Under the pieces are notes generated by a model that was not told the origin of the DNA, did no database searches, and saw nothing but the letters and a program-made list of their open reading frames with translations. The position numbers and the translations under genes were made by a program. This document shows, one piece after another, positions 1 to 8,093 of a DNA stretch of 64,000 nt. Each line of letters begins with the position of its first letter. Within the stretch, counting starts at the first letter, position 1. This DNA comes from Thiotrichaceae bacterium UBA7357 (GTDB taxonomy: Bacteria > Pseudomonadota > Gammaproteobacteria > Eutrophobiales > Eutrophobiaceae): the NCBI GenBank assembly GCA_002470825.1, contig DKOR01000010.1, forward strand, positions 39,511 through 103,510, read 5' to 3'.

Positions 1-1199
1 TCATAGGCATCGGCATAGACAATTAGAAACCATTCATTAACATGTGTCGGATCAATGCCACTAATAAGTGCGAAATTACCTAACACCATAAGACGTTGAA
101 TATGATGCGCGTAAGCGTTCTTGCTCGTTTCTTTTATACAATTATGCAGACAGTTCATGTCCGTTTTTGCCGTCCAATAAAAATCTGGTAGCTTTCTATT
201 TGCATCAAAGAAATTTTGTTTAGCGTAATCGGGCATTTTGAGCCAGTAGATACCACGCATATATTCTCGCCAGCCGATTATCTGACGAATAAACCCTTCC
301 ACAGCATTAAGAGACGCTTTTTTTTCATGATAAGCTTGCTCGGCAGCTTCCACACATTCCAGGGGTAGCAACAAACCACAGTTCAAATAAAAACTGATAT
401 GTGAATGATACATCCATGGTTCATTCTCGATCATAGCATCTTGATAATCACCAAATTGTGATAGTCGTTGATCAATAAACTGTTGAAGCGCTGCCAATGC
501 TTGCTCCCGCGTAACAGCAAAATGAAAAGGCTCAAGTTCACCGAAATGTTCACTAAATCGTTCCGCCACTAAACGCATAACATCCTGTGTTATGTTGTCA
601 GCACGTGCGTGATATGTTTTGGGGATAAAAACTTCGTTTTTTAGTGATTTTCGATTTTCAGTATCATAATTCCATTTCCCTCCCTCCGGTTCATCACCAT
701 TCATCAGGATAGAGTATTTCTTACGCATTTCTCTATAAAAATATTCCATACGTAGTTGCTTTCTGCCTTCAGCCCAAGTTGAAAATTCATCAAGATCGCA
801 TAAAAAGCGAGTATCTGATCGCATTTCAACTGGAATGCCAAATCTTTTTTCCCAAGACTGCACATCTTGCCAGATACGATATTCACCAGGACATGTGACG
901 ATAATTTTATCGATTACATGCGTTTTTATCGCACGCTCGATCTCCCCGCCAAAGGAACATGTGTTATGCCTATCTTCTAACTTTATATATCTGACGTGAT
1001 GACCTTCCGCTTCTAATTCTTTGGCGAAATGTCGCATTGCCGAAAATAAAAACGCAATCTTTTTTTTGTGATGTTTGACGTATGTCGCTTCTTCCATCAA
1101 TTCACACAGCATAACGAAATCGCTAGATTTATCACAATCTTTTAGACTTGAAATATCTTGCGAGAGTTGATCTCCAAAAATGAGACGCAGCGATTTCAT
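1..1199 (-). CDS. Cryptochrome/photolyase family protein, FeS (6-4)-type, 3' end off window
   Basis: Reading leftward from ATG at 1199 gives about 399 residues with no stop before the window edge. The N-terminus (MKSLRLIFGDQLSQDIS) and the motifs HYVKHHKKK-like and GDEPEGGKWNYD are typical of the photolyase-related family COG3046, which includes Agrobacterium PhrB. Members use FAD and an iron-sulfur cluster, and those tested repair (6-4) photoproducts. The family is about 510 residues long, so roughly the last 110 are missing. These would hold three of the four cluster cysteines; one candidate cysteine lies in the tract MNCLHNCIKETSKNAYAHH. A Shine-Dalgarno AAGGAG lies 10 bases before the ATG. 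The LitR-like regulator at 5.1 kb is the expected partner. The family call is firm; repair specificity is inferred. Confidence 0.9.
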   Translation of the reverse strand, partial: MKSLRLIFGDQLSQDISSLKDCDKSSDFVMLCELMEEATYVKHHKKKIAFLFSAMRHFAKELEAEGHHVRYIKLEDRHNTCSFGGEIERAIKTHVIDKIIVTCPGEYRIWQDVQSWEKRFGIPVEMRSDTRFLCDLDEFSTWAEGRKQLRMEYFYREMRKKYSILMNGDEPEGGKWNYDTENRKSLKNEVFIPKTYHARADNITQDVMRLVAERFSEHFGELEPFHFAVTREQALAALQQFIDQRLSQFGDYQDAMIENEPWMYHSHISFYLNCGLLLPLECVEAAEQAYHEKKASLNAVEGFIRQIIGWREYMRGIYWLKMPDYAKQNFFDANRKLPDFYWTAKTDMNCLHNCIKETSKNAYAHHIQRLMVLGNFALISGIDPTHVNEWFLIVYADAY

Positions 1200-1256
1200 A
1201 AAAAAAGGGCTCCTTGCTTATAATTATCTTTCTTTAAGATATAAAATTCTCCATTT

Positions 1257-1297
1257 ATTTTAGAATTCTACAGATTTTATATTCAATTTTAGAATTC
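1257..1297 (-). promoter_or_regulatory. Candidate promoter of the photolyase gene with direct repeats
   Basis: On the minus strand a -35-like TTGAAT (complement of 1281-1286) is separated by 18 bases from a -10-like TAAAAT (complement of 1257-1262). This sits about 60 bases before the photolyase ATG. The 12-mer GAATTCTAAAAT occurs twice as a perfect direct repeat (complement of 1257-1268 and of 1286-1297), 29 bases apart, with one copy covering the -10 box. The repeat could be an operator. Promoter boxes in AT-rich DNA are weak evidence. Confidence 0.4.
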
Positions 1298-1674
1298 CAT
1301 TAGACTGAACTATTATAAATATCGCTTAATAGAGTAAGGATGCAGAAGTTCAATAAATATTAATAATTGATTTAGATCTCTGTAGGAAAATTTAATGCTA
1401 TTTATTCTTTCTCAACAGATTGATTAAACGTCTATTGAGAAATATGTTAAGTTTCGTCTTTAAAATATAGAAATTTTCCAAAAAGAAAGTTCAATTCAAA
1501 AATCCTATTTATTGAGAATTACATTGACTATGAAAGAGAAAGTAGCCTTACCACGTGGCGACATGTAAATTTTTATAGTCGCTTTAACAAAATCACACAT
1601 TCAATCAAAATTAATGAAATTGATTTGCTAACTTAATTTCTACACTGAAGTATGGTTTATATCAATATACGAAC
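1298..1674. other. Intergenic, nothing further recognised
   Basis: AT-rich spacer between the photolyase promoter and the small gene at 1675. I see no open frame with a ribosome site, no tRNA and no convincing hairpin. Confidence 0.5.
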
Positions 1675-1944
1675 TTAATCTTTTATATTGAGCCTTTTAT
1701 CCATTTTTTCATCAACTAAATCAACTCTATCAGCCTTGCGAATACCCATATGTAAAATGCCACCACAAAAACTAACCGCTTGATCGCTATTAAGAAACTT
1801 TTCTTCATCTTCTTTTGTTGCTTCTCGTGCAGCTTTAAAGTCGATTAGATAATTCGCCTCTTTCTCAGGAAGATCTACAACATCACCTTTACGAATCTTT
1901 ACTCCAGATTCTACATAAAAGCCTCTCATCGCAATAACCTTCAT
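1675..1944 (-). CDS. Small hypothetical protein (89 aa)
   Basis: The start is set at ATG 1944 (MKVIAMRGFYVESG) because GGAG stands 9 bases upstream; an in-frame ATG at 2004 lacks such a site. The N-terminal half (MRGFYVESGVKIRKGDVVDL) reads like the short beta-rich proteins found in phage head regions, where a residue is followed by a KxGD turn and a valine-rich strand. The C-terminal half is charged and contains one cysteine (VSFCGGILHMG). No phage genes are nearby. I do not recognise a named family and assign no function. Confidence 0.6.
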   Translation of the reverse strand: MKVIAMRGFYVESGVKIRKGDVVDLPEKEANYLIDFKAAREATKEDEEKFLNSDQAVSFCGGILHMGIRKADRVDLVDEKMDKRLNIKD

Positions 1945-2119
1945 TTCAAAAAACTCCAAATTATAATATGGTAAGTTTACATCCAATAAAAGATTCTTCA
2001 ACAAAAAATATAATTATAAACCGTTGATTATTTAGAACTTCGCTTCTTATTATGACTCTAAGGGTACACAATAGTATAGTCATTTAACTGTATTCCGATA
2101 TTGAATGTGGAAAAAAATC

Positions 2120-2626
2120 ATGAGTACTAATAGAATAATAATCTTGCCACTCTTTTTGATACCTTTGTTTTTCATTAGTGCCTGTGAACGGCAAAATAGA
2201 ATGAATGCTACTAACTCAAGTAGGATATTGTATGGAGCCGATGAACACGATAAAGAGTTCGGCAACTATATTATACATATTAATGCTTTGACTACAGATC
2301 AATTACCATCTGAAATTGCTCGTGGATACAAGATATCTCGCAGCAAGAACCAGGGCATGCTCAATGTATCGGTCCGTGAAAGACAAAAACAGATGGAGGT
2401 ACCTGTTGCTGCTTCGATTAGCGTTATAGCCAAAAACTTGAGCAGTCAATTGAAGAGTATTGAATTAAGAGAGGTAAGAGAAATCGACTCTGTTGCAATT
2501 TATTACATCGGTGAACTTTCAGTGGGAAATGAAGAAACTCTTGTTTTTGATATTGATGTAAAACCTGTCGGCTCGACCAAAACTTTCTTAGTTTCTTATA
2601 GACAAAAATTTTTTACTAGTAATTAA
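2120..2626 (+). CDS. DUF4426 family lipoprotein
   Basis: The protein begins with a hydrophobic signal (RIIILPLFLIPLFF) ending in the lipobox ISAC, so it is probably a lipoprotein cleaved before Cys. The rest matches DUF4426: a tract with FGNYIIHINAL, then LPSEIARGYKISRSKNQG and MLNVSV, followed by a beta-rich domain. The family's function is not established; it is common as an exported protein in gammaproteobacteria. The start at 2120 is preferred since GGA lies 8-10 bases upstream; an in-frame ATG at 2105 would add five residues. Its stop shares the palindrome TTAA with the stop of the convergent RnfC-like gene. Confidence 0.8.
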   Translation: MSTNRIIILPLFLIPLFFISACERQNRMNATNSSRILYGADEHDKEFGNYIIHINALTTDQLPSEIARGYKISRSKNQGMLNVSVRERQKQMEVPVAASISVIAKNLSSQLKSIELREVREIDSVAIYYIGELSVGNEETLVFDIDVKPVGSTKTFLVSYRQKFFTSN

Positions 2627-4116
2627 CTATTCTTGATTTTACGTTTTATCTTAACCCGGTTGACAGCCTTTTTAATTTCATCCTTTCTCTTCTTGAGTGC
2701 TGATTCAGCATTCATAATTGAGTGCTTATTATGTTTGTCTAGTCGCTGCTTTTCCATTCTTTCTTGCTTATTGAGATAACGTCGTTTGTTTTGATTTGCT
2801 TTCAATCTATTTCTTCTCTCATCCCAAATGCGATTTTTTGTTTGTCGATACTCATCGACTAAATCAAAGTGACTTGGACAAACATAAGAACAACAACCGC
2901 AATCTATACAATCAAACAGATGATAACTTAATAACCGAAGAAAACTGCTTTTTTTACTGTACATATATGGTTGTAGAGGTTGTTGTTTTATAAAACACAC
3001 TGAAGCACATTCTTTGCAGCATATACAAGATAATTCTCTAATTTTTGATTCATCCAATTGCGAATTAGCGGCCAATAAACAACTTGTGGTTTTAATAACA
3101 GGGACATCATCATCAAATAGTCGAATCCCCATAATCGGACCGCCCATGACTAAGTATTCATGTTGATCATTATAACCACCGCATTGTTCAATAACATCGC
3201 TAATGGATGTCCCTAGTAAAACTTCAAGATTTCGAGGTTGATCTATTCCGGGACCCGTTATTGTCACAATGCGACTAATTAATGGCTCATCATCAATGAT
3301 TGCTTTTTTGACTGCGACAGCAGTACTTACATTATAAGAAATAGTACCTACATCAACTAGTAAGTATTTTGCAGCTAATTCAACACCTGTCATTGACTTG
3401 ATGAGTTTTTTTTCTCCACCAGCCATGTAAAGACTAGATACCAATTTTAATTTAATGTTGATTTTTGTGTTAATTTCCAATGCTTCTTGCAGTGCATTGA
3501 TCGCTACCGTTTTATTATTTTGTATAGTGATAACACATTCATCCAATTGCAAAGCGTACATGAGTATTTCTGCACCAGTGATGATTTCTTTTGCATAATA
3601 TTGCATCAATATTTCATCACAACTAATGTAGGGCTCACACTCTGTTGCATTTAAAACCAATGAGTTAATATCCAAATTAAAGTCTGAATCAATGACTCCT
3701 GCTTTAAGTATTTTTTGTTGTATTTTATTCCGACTCAATTTATAAAAATCAATAATCGGTTCTCTATTTTCAATCCATTGATCATTACCATCAACTGCAA
3801 TCACAATACATATTGACTTCACTAGAGACGAATTTGGTATGAGATGCTCAGCTATTTCTTTTATGATACCCGAGGTAGTGGCATGTACTGACTTGCTTAC
3901 TACTCCCTCCACATCCGCAATTACTTGACCTTTTAAAACTCGATCTCCAATATTAATAGTGGGTGATGAATGTGGCTCGAAATTTTGGTTTAGGGGAATT
4001 TTAATTAAACTAGGTAACTGCGCTTTTTTTAGCGGCTGTTCCAAAGGAATTGTCTTGTGTGGTGATAATTGTATACCGCCATTAAATGGAATTGGTTTAT
4101 TTATAACGATGCTCAT
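2623..4116 (-). CDS. rsxC: RnfC/RsxC-like electron transport complex subunit
   Basis: RnfC is the soluble NADH- and FMN-binding, iron-sulfur subunit of the ion-pumping Rnf complex; RsxC also keeps SoxR reduced. The N-terminal barrel-sandwich region (residues 1-110) carries KGQVIADVEG. The central 51-kDa-like domain holds YISCDEILMQYYA and VMGGPIMGI. Near residues 370-430 two ferredoxin-type motifs, CICCKECASVC and CIDCGCCSYVCP, each give four cysteines for a 4Fe-4S cluster. The tail is Lys/Arg-rich with alternating basic and acidic residues, as in gammaproteobacterial RsxC. None of the partner genes (rnfA, B, D, G, E) is in this window. It may act alone, or the complex genes lie elsewhere. 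Confidence 0.87.
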   Translation of the reverse strand: MSIVINKPIPFNGGIQLSPHKTIPLEQPLKKAQLPSLIKIPLNQNFEPHSSPTINIGDRVLKGQVIADVEGVVSKSVHATTSGIIKEIAEHLIPNSSLVKSICIVIAVDGNDQWIENREPIIDFYKLSRNKIQQKILKAGVIDSDFNLDINSLVLNATECEPYISCDEILMQYYAKEIITGAEILMYALQLDECVITIQNNKTVAINALQEALEINTKINIKLKLVSSLYMAGGEKKLIKSMTGVELAAKYLLVDVGTISYNVSTAVAVKKAIIDDEPLISRIVTITGPGIDQPRNLEVLLGTSISDVIEQCGGYNDQHEYLVMGGPIMGIRLFDDDVPVIKTTSCLLAANSQLDESKIRELSCICCKECASVCFIKQQPLQPYMYSKKSSFLRLLSYHLFDCIDCGCCSYVCPSHFDLVDEYRQTKNRIWDERRNRLKANQNKRRYLNKQERMEKQRLDKHNKHSIMNAESALKKRKDEIKKAVNRVKIKRKIKNS

Positions 4117-4179
4117 GATGATATAACTTCCCAGAGAAGGTGAAGCGACATATGAAGTATGCCGCTTCTCTTTATTAAT

Positions 4180-4740
4180 CTAAGGCAACTCAGTCAAAAC
4201 CTGTTGTAAAGGTTTTCTGATAGTTTGTGGTACGTCAGTTGGGTAGCCATACCAAATTAATCCAACAACCTTTTCCAGTGCTTTATTTACCCAGACTAAA
4301 TCATAGAATTGATCCATACGAGTCACCGGTCCTGTCGACCATTTTGTGCCTATGCCCTTGTCCCAGAGACAAAGCATCATGTTTTGGATTACACAACAAC
4401 AGGCAGCATAATCTTCCTGGAAAAGTAGCTCGTTATTCGATTTTTGACAGGTAATAAGTAGCCAACCTGGTATATCCCGCCAGCGTTTGTACTTGCTTTC
4501 TGCGACCTCTATTCCCTTTGTTTCTGTTAGCATTTTCCTATTCAGCTCACAAATACTACTAACAGTTTCCTGTCCTAATATATAAAAATGCCACGGTTCC
4601 GAACAATGATGATTTGGGGCCCAACAGGCTGTTGCCATAGAATCTTTAATTATTGAGACGTCTGGAATCTGTTCAGGAATAAAATCGTGAATTGTTCGAC
4701 GTGATTTAATTATCTCTTCCAGATTCATCGTTTTACTCAT
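4180..4740 (-). CDS. Nitroreductase family protein (FMN-dependent)
   Basis: The 186-residue length and the N-terminal RSRRTIHDF-like motif (KSRRTIHDFIPEQIP) mark the nitroreductase fold, in which these arginines contact FMN phosphate. ACWAPNHHCSEPWHF is the conserved APN...PW stretch, and a later Gly-rich strand (VVGLIWYGYP) closes the flavin site. Such enzymes use NAD(P)H to reduce nitro compounds, quinones or other oxidised substrates; the natural substrate cannot be read from sequence. It lies 63 bases upstream of the RnfC-like gene on the same strand, so the two may be co-transcribed, which would group two flavin-linked redox proteins. Confidence 0.85.
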   Translation of the reverse strand: MSKTMNLEEIIKSRRTIHDFIPEQIPDVSIIKDSMATACWAPNHHCSEPWHFYILGQETVSSICELNRKMLTETKGIEVAESKYKRWRDIPGWLLITCQKSNNELLFQEDYAACCCVIQNMMLCLWDKGIGTKWSTGPVTRMDQFYDLVWVNKALEKVVGLIWYGYPTDVPQTIRKPLQQVLTELP

Positions 4741-5058
4741 TTTAAGGAACCTCAGTACCTGTTATTGAACCATCAATTTGAACCCATCGATACTGATAGG
4801 CTATCCCAATAATCTCGTCAGCTAAAAGATTAATTTTACAATCAATAATAAAAGATTAAAAATTAATCCATGAATTTAGAAAGTTATAAAAAGCTCATTA
4901 CAACAGATTTCAAATGTATTGACCTAGACAATTGTGTCTTTATGCTTGCGTTTAATAATAAACTAAAATCTGTCCTGATCATTATTTTTTATAATTTATT
5001 ATATATTACAGACATTTAGAAAATAAATCATAATAATAAGAATTAATATTTCTAACAC
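4741..5058. other. Divergent intergenic region with a short inverted repeat
   Basis: Spacer between the leftward nitroreductase gene and the rightward regulator. AGACA-ATTG-TGTCT at 4926-4939 is a perfect 5-bp inverted repeat with a 4-base spacer, a possible operator half-site pair for either gene. The rest is very AT-rich and shows no open frame. Confidence 0.4.
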
Positions 5059-5090
5059 TTGTCGACATTTGTCCAGTCTTTGTCTATGCT
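5059..5090 (+). promoter_or_regulatory. Promoter with tandem TTGTC repeats before the LitR-like gene
   Basis: A sigma70-type promoter TCGACA (5062-5067), 17 bases, TATGCT (5085-5090) stands about 30 bases before the regulator's start. TTGTC occurs three times, at 5059-5063, 5069-5073 and 5080-5084, with steps of 10 and 11 bases, so all copies face one side of the helix and cover the -35 box and spacer. CarH-type regulators are known to bind as tetramers to tandem direct repeats of about 11 bp over the -35 region. Autorepression is the natural inference. Confidence 0.6.
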
Positions 5091-5120
5091 AGATTTAAAT
5101 AAATTAACAAGTTGATAAAT

Positions 5121-6089
5121 ATGCATACATCTATGAATACCACCTTCAAAATAGGTGCAGTCTCCCGTATAACAAACATACCAATCGACACATTACGCAT
5201 CTGGGAAAGGCGTTACAATGTTGTAGAGCCAATTCGAACGAACAATTCAGATCGCCAATACCAAAATGATGACATCAACAGACTCACATTGCTGAAGATG
5301 TTGGTGGATAGGGGGCATTCTATCGGAAGTATCGCACCACTTGAGAATGAAGATTTGATCGAACGTTTAGAAATGCATGACCAAAATACAATACGTACAC
5401 AGCCTAATCATACATCAAAAACTGTATACGTAGCTGTGATTGGAGAGGTCTTATCACTACAACTAGAACACTTTAACATGATTGATTCATCTTTTTGTTT
5501 TACTGGACTATATCGTAATGAAACTGACTTCAATGAAAGGAATAAAGATAATGCAATAGACGTGTTAATCCTCGAACGTCCAGCAATTCAAGGGGATCAA
5601 ATTCAACAAATAAGCGATTTGTTCAAATCTTCTGGTGCAAAACGACTAATGCTGATATACGGATTCACTAATAGTGCTGCAATGAAATTATTAAAAAAGA
5701 CTGATTTCACTTATATACAAGCACCTATAACGATGGATCACCTTAAAACAGAAATAAGTAATTTGATACAACAAGAAAACATTTCTAATAATGACGAACT
5801 TGGTTTTGACTTAGAAAGTAAAGCACCACTAAGAACTTATACTAATAACGAATTGATCAAGCTATCTTCAGCTTCAGCTACGATAAAATGTGAATGTCCG
5901 CAGCACCTTTCAAGTATGATCCTAAAACTGATTCAATTTGAAATATACAGCATGGAGTGTGCTAGCCGATTCAAAAAAGATGCTGACATACATGTATTGC
6001 TAGGTAATTTGACAGGTCACGCACGATCAATAATGGAACAAGCATTGAGAAAAGTTATAGAAACAGAACGTAAACCAACAACGCTATAA
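5121..6089 (+). CDS. MerR-family transcriptional regulator, LitR/CarH-like, apparently without a B12 site
   Basis: Residues 5-75 are a MerR winged helix (FKIGAVSRITNIPIDTLRIW, ERRY, ...SDRQYQNDDINRL). Residues 100-215 form alternating strands and helices like the Rossmann part of a B12-binding domain, but the cobalamin motif DxHxxG is absent. A C-terminal segment with CECPQHLSSMI and FEIYSMECASR is typical of regulators found beside photolyases. The family represses or activates photolyase, lipocalin, cyclopropane-fatty-acid and FAD-protein genes in response to light, by itself or with a B12 partner. ATG at 5121 is chosen; TTG at 5112 is possible and neither has a strong ribosome site. Its promoter carries tandem repeats, which suggests autoregulation. 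Confidence 0.85.
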   Translation: MHTSMNTTFKIGAVSRITNIPIDTLRIWERRYNVVEPIRTNNSDRQYQNDDINRLTLLKMLVDRGHSIGSIAPLENEDLIERLEMHDQNTIRTQPNHTSKTVYVAVIGEVLSLQLEHFNMIDSSFCFTGLYRNETDFNERNKDNAIDVLILERPAIQGDQIQQISDLFKSSGAKRLMLIYGFTNSAAMKLLKKTDFTYIQAPITMDHLKTEISNLIQQENISNNDELGFDLESKAPLRTYTNNELIKLSSASATIKCECPQHLSSMILKLIQFEIYSMECASRFKKDADIHVLLGNLTGHARSIMEQALRKVIETERKPTTL

Positions 6090-6106
6090 ATAAGAGATAC
6101 GTTCTA

Positions 6107-7006
6107 ATGATAACAATTAAAAAGATTGTTTACTTTTCTTGCTGGCTTGTTTTGTTATATGCTAATTTCGCATCAGCCAATGAAAATAAACCATTTAAGC
6201 CTCCAGGAAAGTTCATACATCTTGGCATGCATGTAATGTATATCGACTGTTTTGGAGATAAGTCACCCACAGTACTTATCGATGTTGGCATAGCAGATTC
6301 ATCTGCTAATTGGTACAAAATCGCAAAAACTTTATCTAAAAGTGTTCGTGTTTGTGTATACGACAGAGCCGGTTATGGATGGAGTGACCCAGGACCAGGT
6401 AAAAGAACCACATCGCAGATCGTACATGAGCTAAACATGTTACTTGAAATTGCGAAAGTTCCTGGACCTTATGTCCTAGTAGGTCATTCTTTCGGTGGAT
6501 TTACAGCAAGGTATTTTGCTGCGACTCGACCTGATATAGTCGTAGGTGTGGTTCTAGTTGATTCCTCTCATCCAGAACAAATATTTCGACTCTCAGAACT
6601 TGATAGTGTGAAAAATAGGCCACCCCTTAAAATAACACGACGAGAACCTGCGCCCGAAAATATGACCCCATTTGAAAAACGCTGGTATTCACTAAACTCA
6701 AGCAGAAAAGCAGTATATGCACAAATGGACGAATTAAAGTATTTCAAGGAAAGTGCATATGAAGTAAAACACGCTGGCTCGTTGTTTGATATACCTCTGG
6801 CGGTACTAACTAGAGGTAAGCGTCAACTACCTGATATTAACGGTGTTTCACTCGAATCAGCATGGCGTGAAATGCAAAAAGATTTGCTCAAGCTCAGCAC
6901 AAATAGTTGGCATGCAGTAATTGAAGGTAGTGGACATAATATTTACAAAGATGCACCCAGTGAAGTCATCAACCATGTATTAAGTGTGGTCAATAAATCT
7001 AGATAA
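6107..7006 (+). CDS. Alpha/beta hydrolase, exported
   Basis: Residues 1-24 look like a signal peptide (IVYFSCWLVLLYANFASA, cut after ASA). The rest is an alpha/beta hydrolase: the oxyanion-side motif DRAGYGWSDPG, the nucleophile elbow GHSFGG near residue 130, an acid on the later strands (VLTRG region) and the catalytic His in GSGHNIYKD near the C-terminus. The substrate is unknown; ester or lactone hydrolysis in the periplasm is the family-level expectation. It starts 17 bases after the LitR-like gene on the same strand, so it is probably co-transcribed with it and may belong to its stress response. Confidence 0.85.
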   Translation: MITIKKIVYFSCWLVLLYANFASANENKPFKPPGKFIHLGMHVMYIDCFGDKSPTVLIDVGIADSSANWYKIAKTLSKSVRVCVYDRAGYGWSDPGPGKRTTSQIVHELNMLLEIAKVPGPYVLVGHSFGGFTARYFAATRPDIVVGVVLVDSSHPEQIFRLSELDSVKNRPPLKITRREPAPENMTPFEKRWYSLNSSRKAVYAQMDELKYFKESAYEVKHAGSLFDIPLAVLTRGKRQLPDINGVSLESAWREMQKDLLKLSTNSWHAVIEGSGHNIYKDAPSEVINHVLSVVNKSR

Positions 7007-7019
7007 AATAATAATTTAT

Positions 7020-7523
7020 CTAGATTTCTCTTGAATCATAAGCCCAATGCAACAAAACCTGTCTCTGTTTCCGTCTACACCCTAGATCGTATCTTTCGCA
7101 ATTTTTTCTAATTGCGCCTCTATGTCTAATAATTGCTTTCCATCTTTTAATTTGTCGAAAATCTTCTTCTGGGATCCGACGCCCCATATAATAACGACAA
7201 TACCATTGAAACCAACCACGGGGGTCTTCTTCAAATATCCACCCTTTATTGTGCCATTCTACTAAAGGCAATGATGCAGCAATACCGTAATAATTAAGTT
7301 TAGGATCACTCTTGAATGGAGAAAGTTTTGCTTTCTCAAACCAACTCTTTGGATACTCATCTTGACAATCTGTCATATATTTTCCACCAAAGATACCAAG
7401 CTCTAACATTTCCTTGGGCTTGAGTTCTGGTTTAAAATCATAATCAAAACATCTGCCTATAGGTTTTATTAAATAATAGACATAATCTGACTGCATATTA
7501 TCTTTAACTATAACTTTTTTCAT
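7020..7523 (-). CDS. Conserved uncharacterised protein (167 aa) in the lipocalin operon
   Basis: I recognise no named domain, but the sequence is dense in residues that look conserved: LGIFGGKYMTDC, the aromatic tract DPRGWFQWYCRYYMGRR, and a C-terminal CRRKQRQVLLHWAYDS. Seven cysteines or paired aromatics and many Arg/Lys suggest a soluble enzyme or nucleic-acid-binding protein; no signal peptide or membrane segment is present. From memory, similar proteins are widespread in bacteria and some eukaryotes without assigned function. The gene follows the lipocalin by only 10 bases on the same strand, so they form an operon inside the light-response block. A role linked to photo-oxidative damage is inference from position. 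Confidence 0.75.
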   Translation of the reverse strand: MKKVIVKDNMQSDYVYYLIKPIGRCFDYDFKPELKPKEMLELGIFGGKYMTDCQDEYPKSWFEKAKLSPFKSDPKLNYYGIAASLPLVEWHNKGWIFEEDPRGWFQWYCRYYMGRRIPEEDFRQIKRWKAIIRHRGAIRKNCERYDLGCRRKQRQVLLHWAYDSREI

Positions 7524-7533
7524 AACATTTTAT

Positions 7534-8052
7534 TTATCTTGATTGATTAACATAGATTAATTTTTCTATCTCAAAACCTAATTCTTTTGACCTGATAACA
7601 AATTTATCAATAATATCTTGACTAACCGTTGGTGTTCTTGACAATAACCATAGATAAGATCTACTGTTGCCAGCCACGAATGAATATTGATAATTTTCTT
7701 TATCTAATTCAAAGATAATATAAGAACCATAAAATGGGCCGAAGAAAGATACTTTCAATAGGCCTTCATCTTTAGATTTTACAAAATAAGCTTTTCCTTC
7801 CGCCTCACTCCAATCTTTATCTCTATTAGAATATCCTTTATTTACTACCTTAATACCACCATCTTCACGCAGAGAATATTCAGCACTGACTTTATCTAGC
7901 CCTCGTTCAAAAGAATGGTCAAGTCGTGCTATTTCATACCATTTACCAAGATACTTATTAATTTCAAAATCAGATACTGGAGTAATACCTTCGGGCAAAT
8001 TAGTACACGCACTTAAAAATAATGATATGAAAAAAATTAGAAATATTCGCAT
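7534..8052 (-). CDS. blc: Blc-type outer-membrane lipocalin
   Basis: The signal (FLIFFISLFLSAC) ends in a lipobox LSAC, so the protein is a lipoprotein. The lipocalin signature LGKWYEIARLDHSFERGL follows the mature N-terminus, and the second conserved block KVSFFGPFYGSYIIFELD and the third (LWLLSRTPT) complete the eight-stranded barrel. Blc binds fatty acids and lysophospholipids and supports membrane maintenance under stress; in Pseudomonas a lipocalin gene belongs to the light-induced LitR/PplR regulon. The ATG at 8052 is preceded by GGTGAT at good distance; an in-frame TTG at 8067 is less likely. It leads an operon with the conserved unknown at 7020. Confidence 0.92.
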   Translation of the reverse strand: MRIFLIFFISLFLSACTNLPEGITPVSDFEINKYLGKWYEIARLDHSFERGLDKVSAEYSLREDGGIKVVNKGYSNRDKDWSEAEGKAYFVKSKDEGLLKVSFFGPFYGSYIIFELDKENYQYSFVAGNSRSYLWLLSRTPTVSQDIIDKFVIRSKELGFEIEKLIYVNQSR

Positions 8053-8087
8053 AAATTCAATCACCAATTATATTTGTTTTATTCGAG

Positions 8088-8093
8088 AGTATA
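8088..8093 (-). promoter_or_regulatory. Candidate -10 box of the lipocalin operon
   Basis: On the minus strand TATACT (complement of 8088-8093) stands 36 bases before the lipocalin ATG, preceded by ATGTCC. No good -35 box is found at 17 bases, as expected for an activator- or repressor-controlled MerR-type promoter. I found no TTGTC triple repeat here. Confidence 0.35.

Noticed and set aside
1675..1944. Prophage remnant
   Set aside because: The small protein resembles phage beta-rich proteins, but no integrase, att site or other phage gene is near.
5059..5090. CRISPR-like array
   Set aside because: Five-base repeats with 5-6-base spacers are far too short; they fit an operator.
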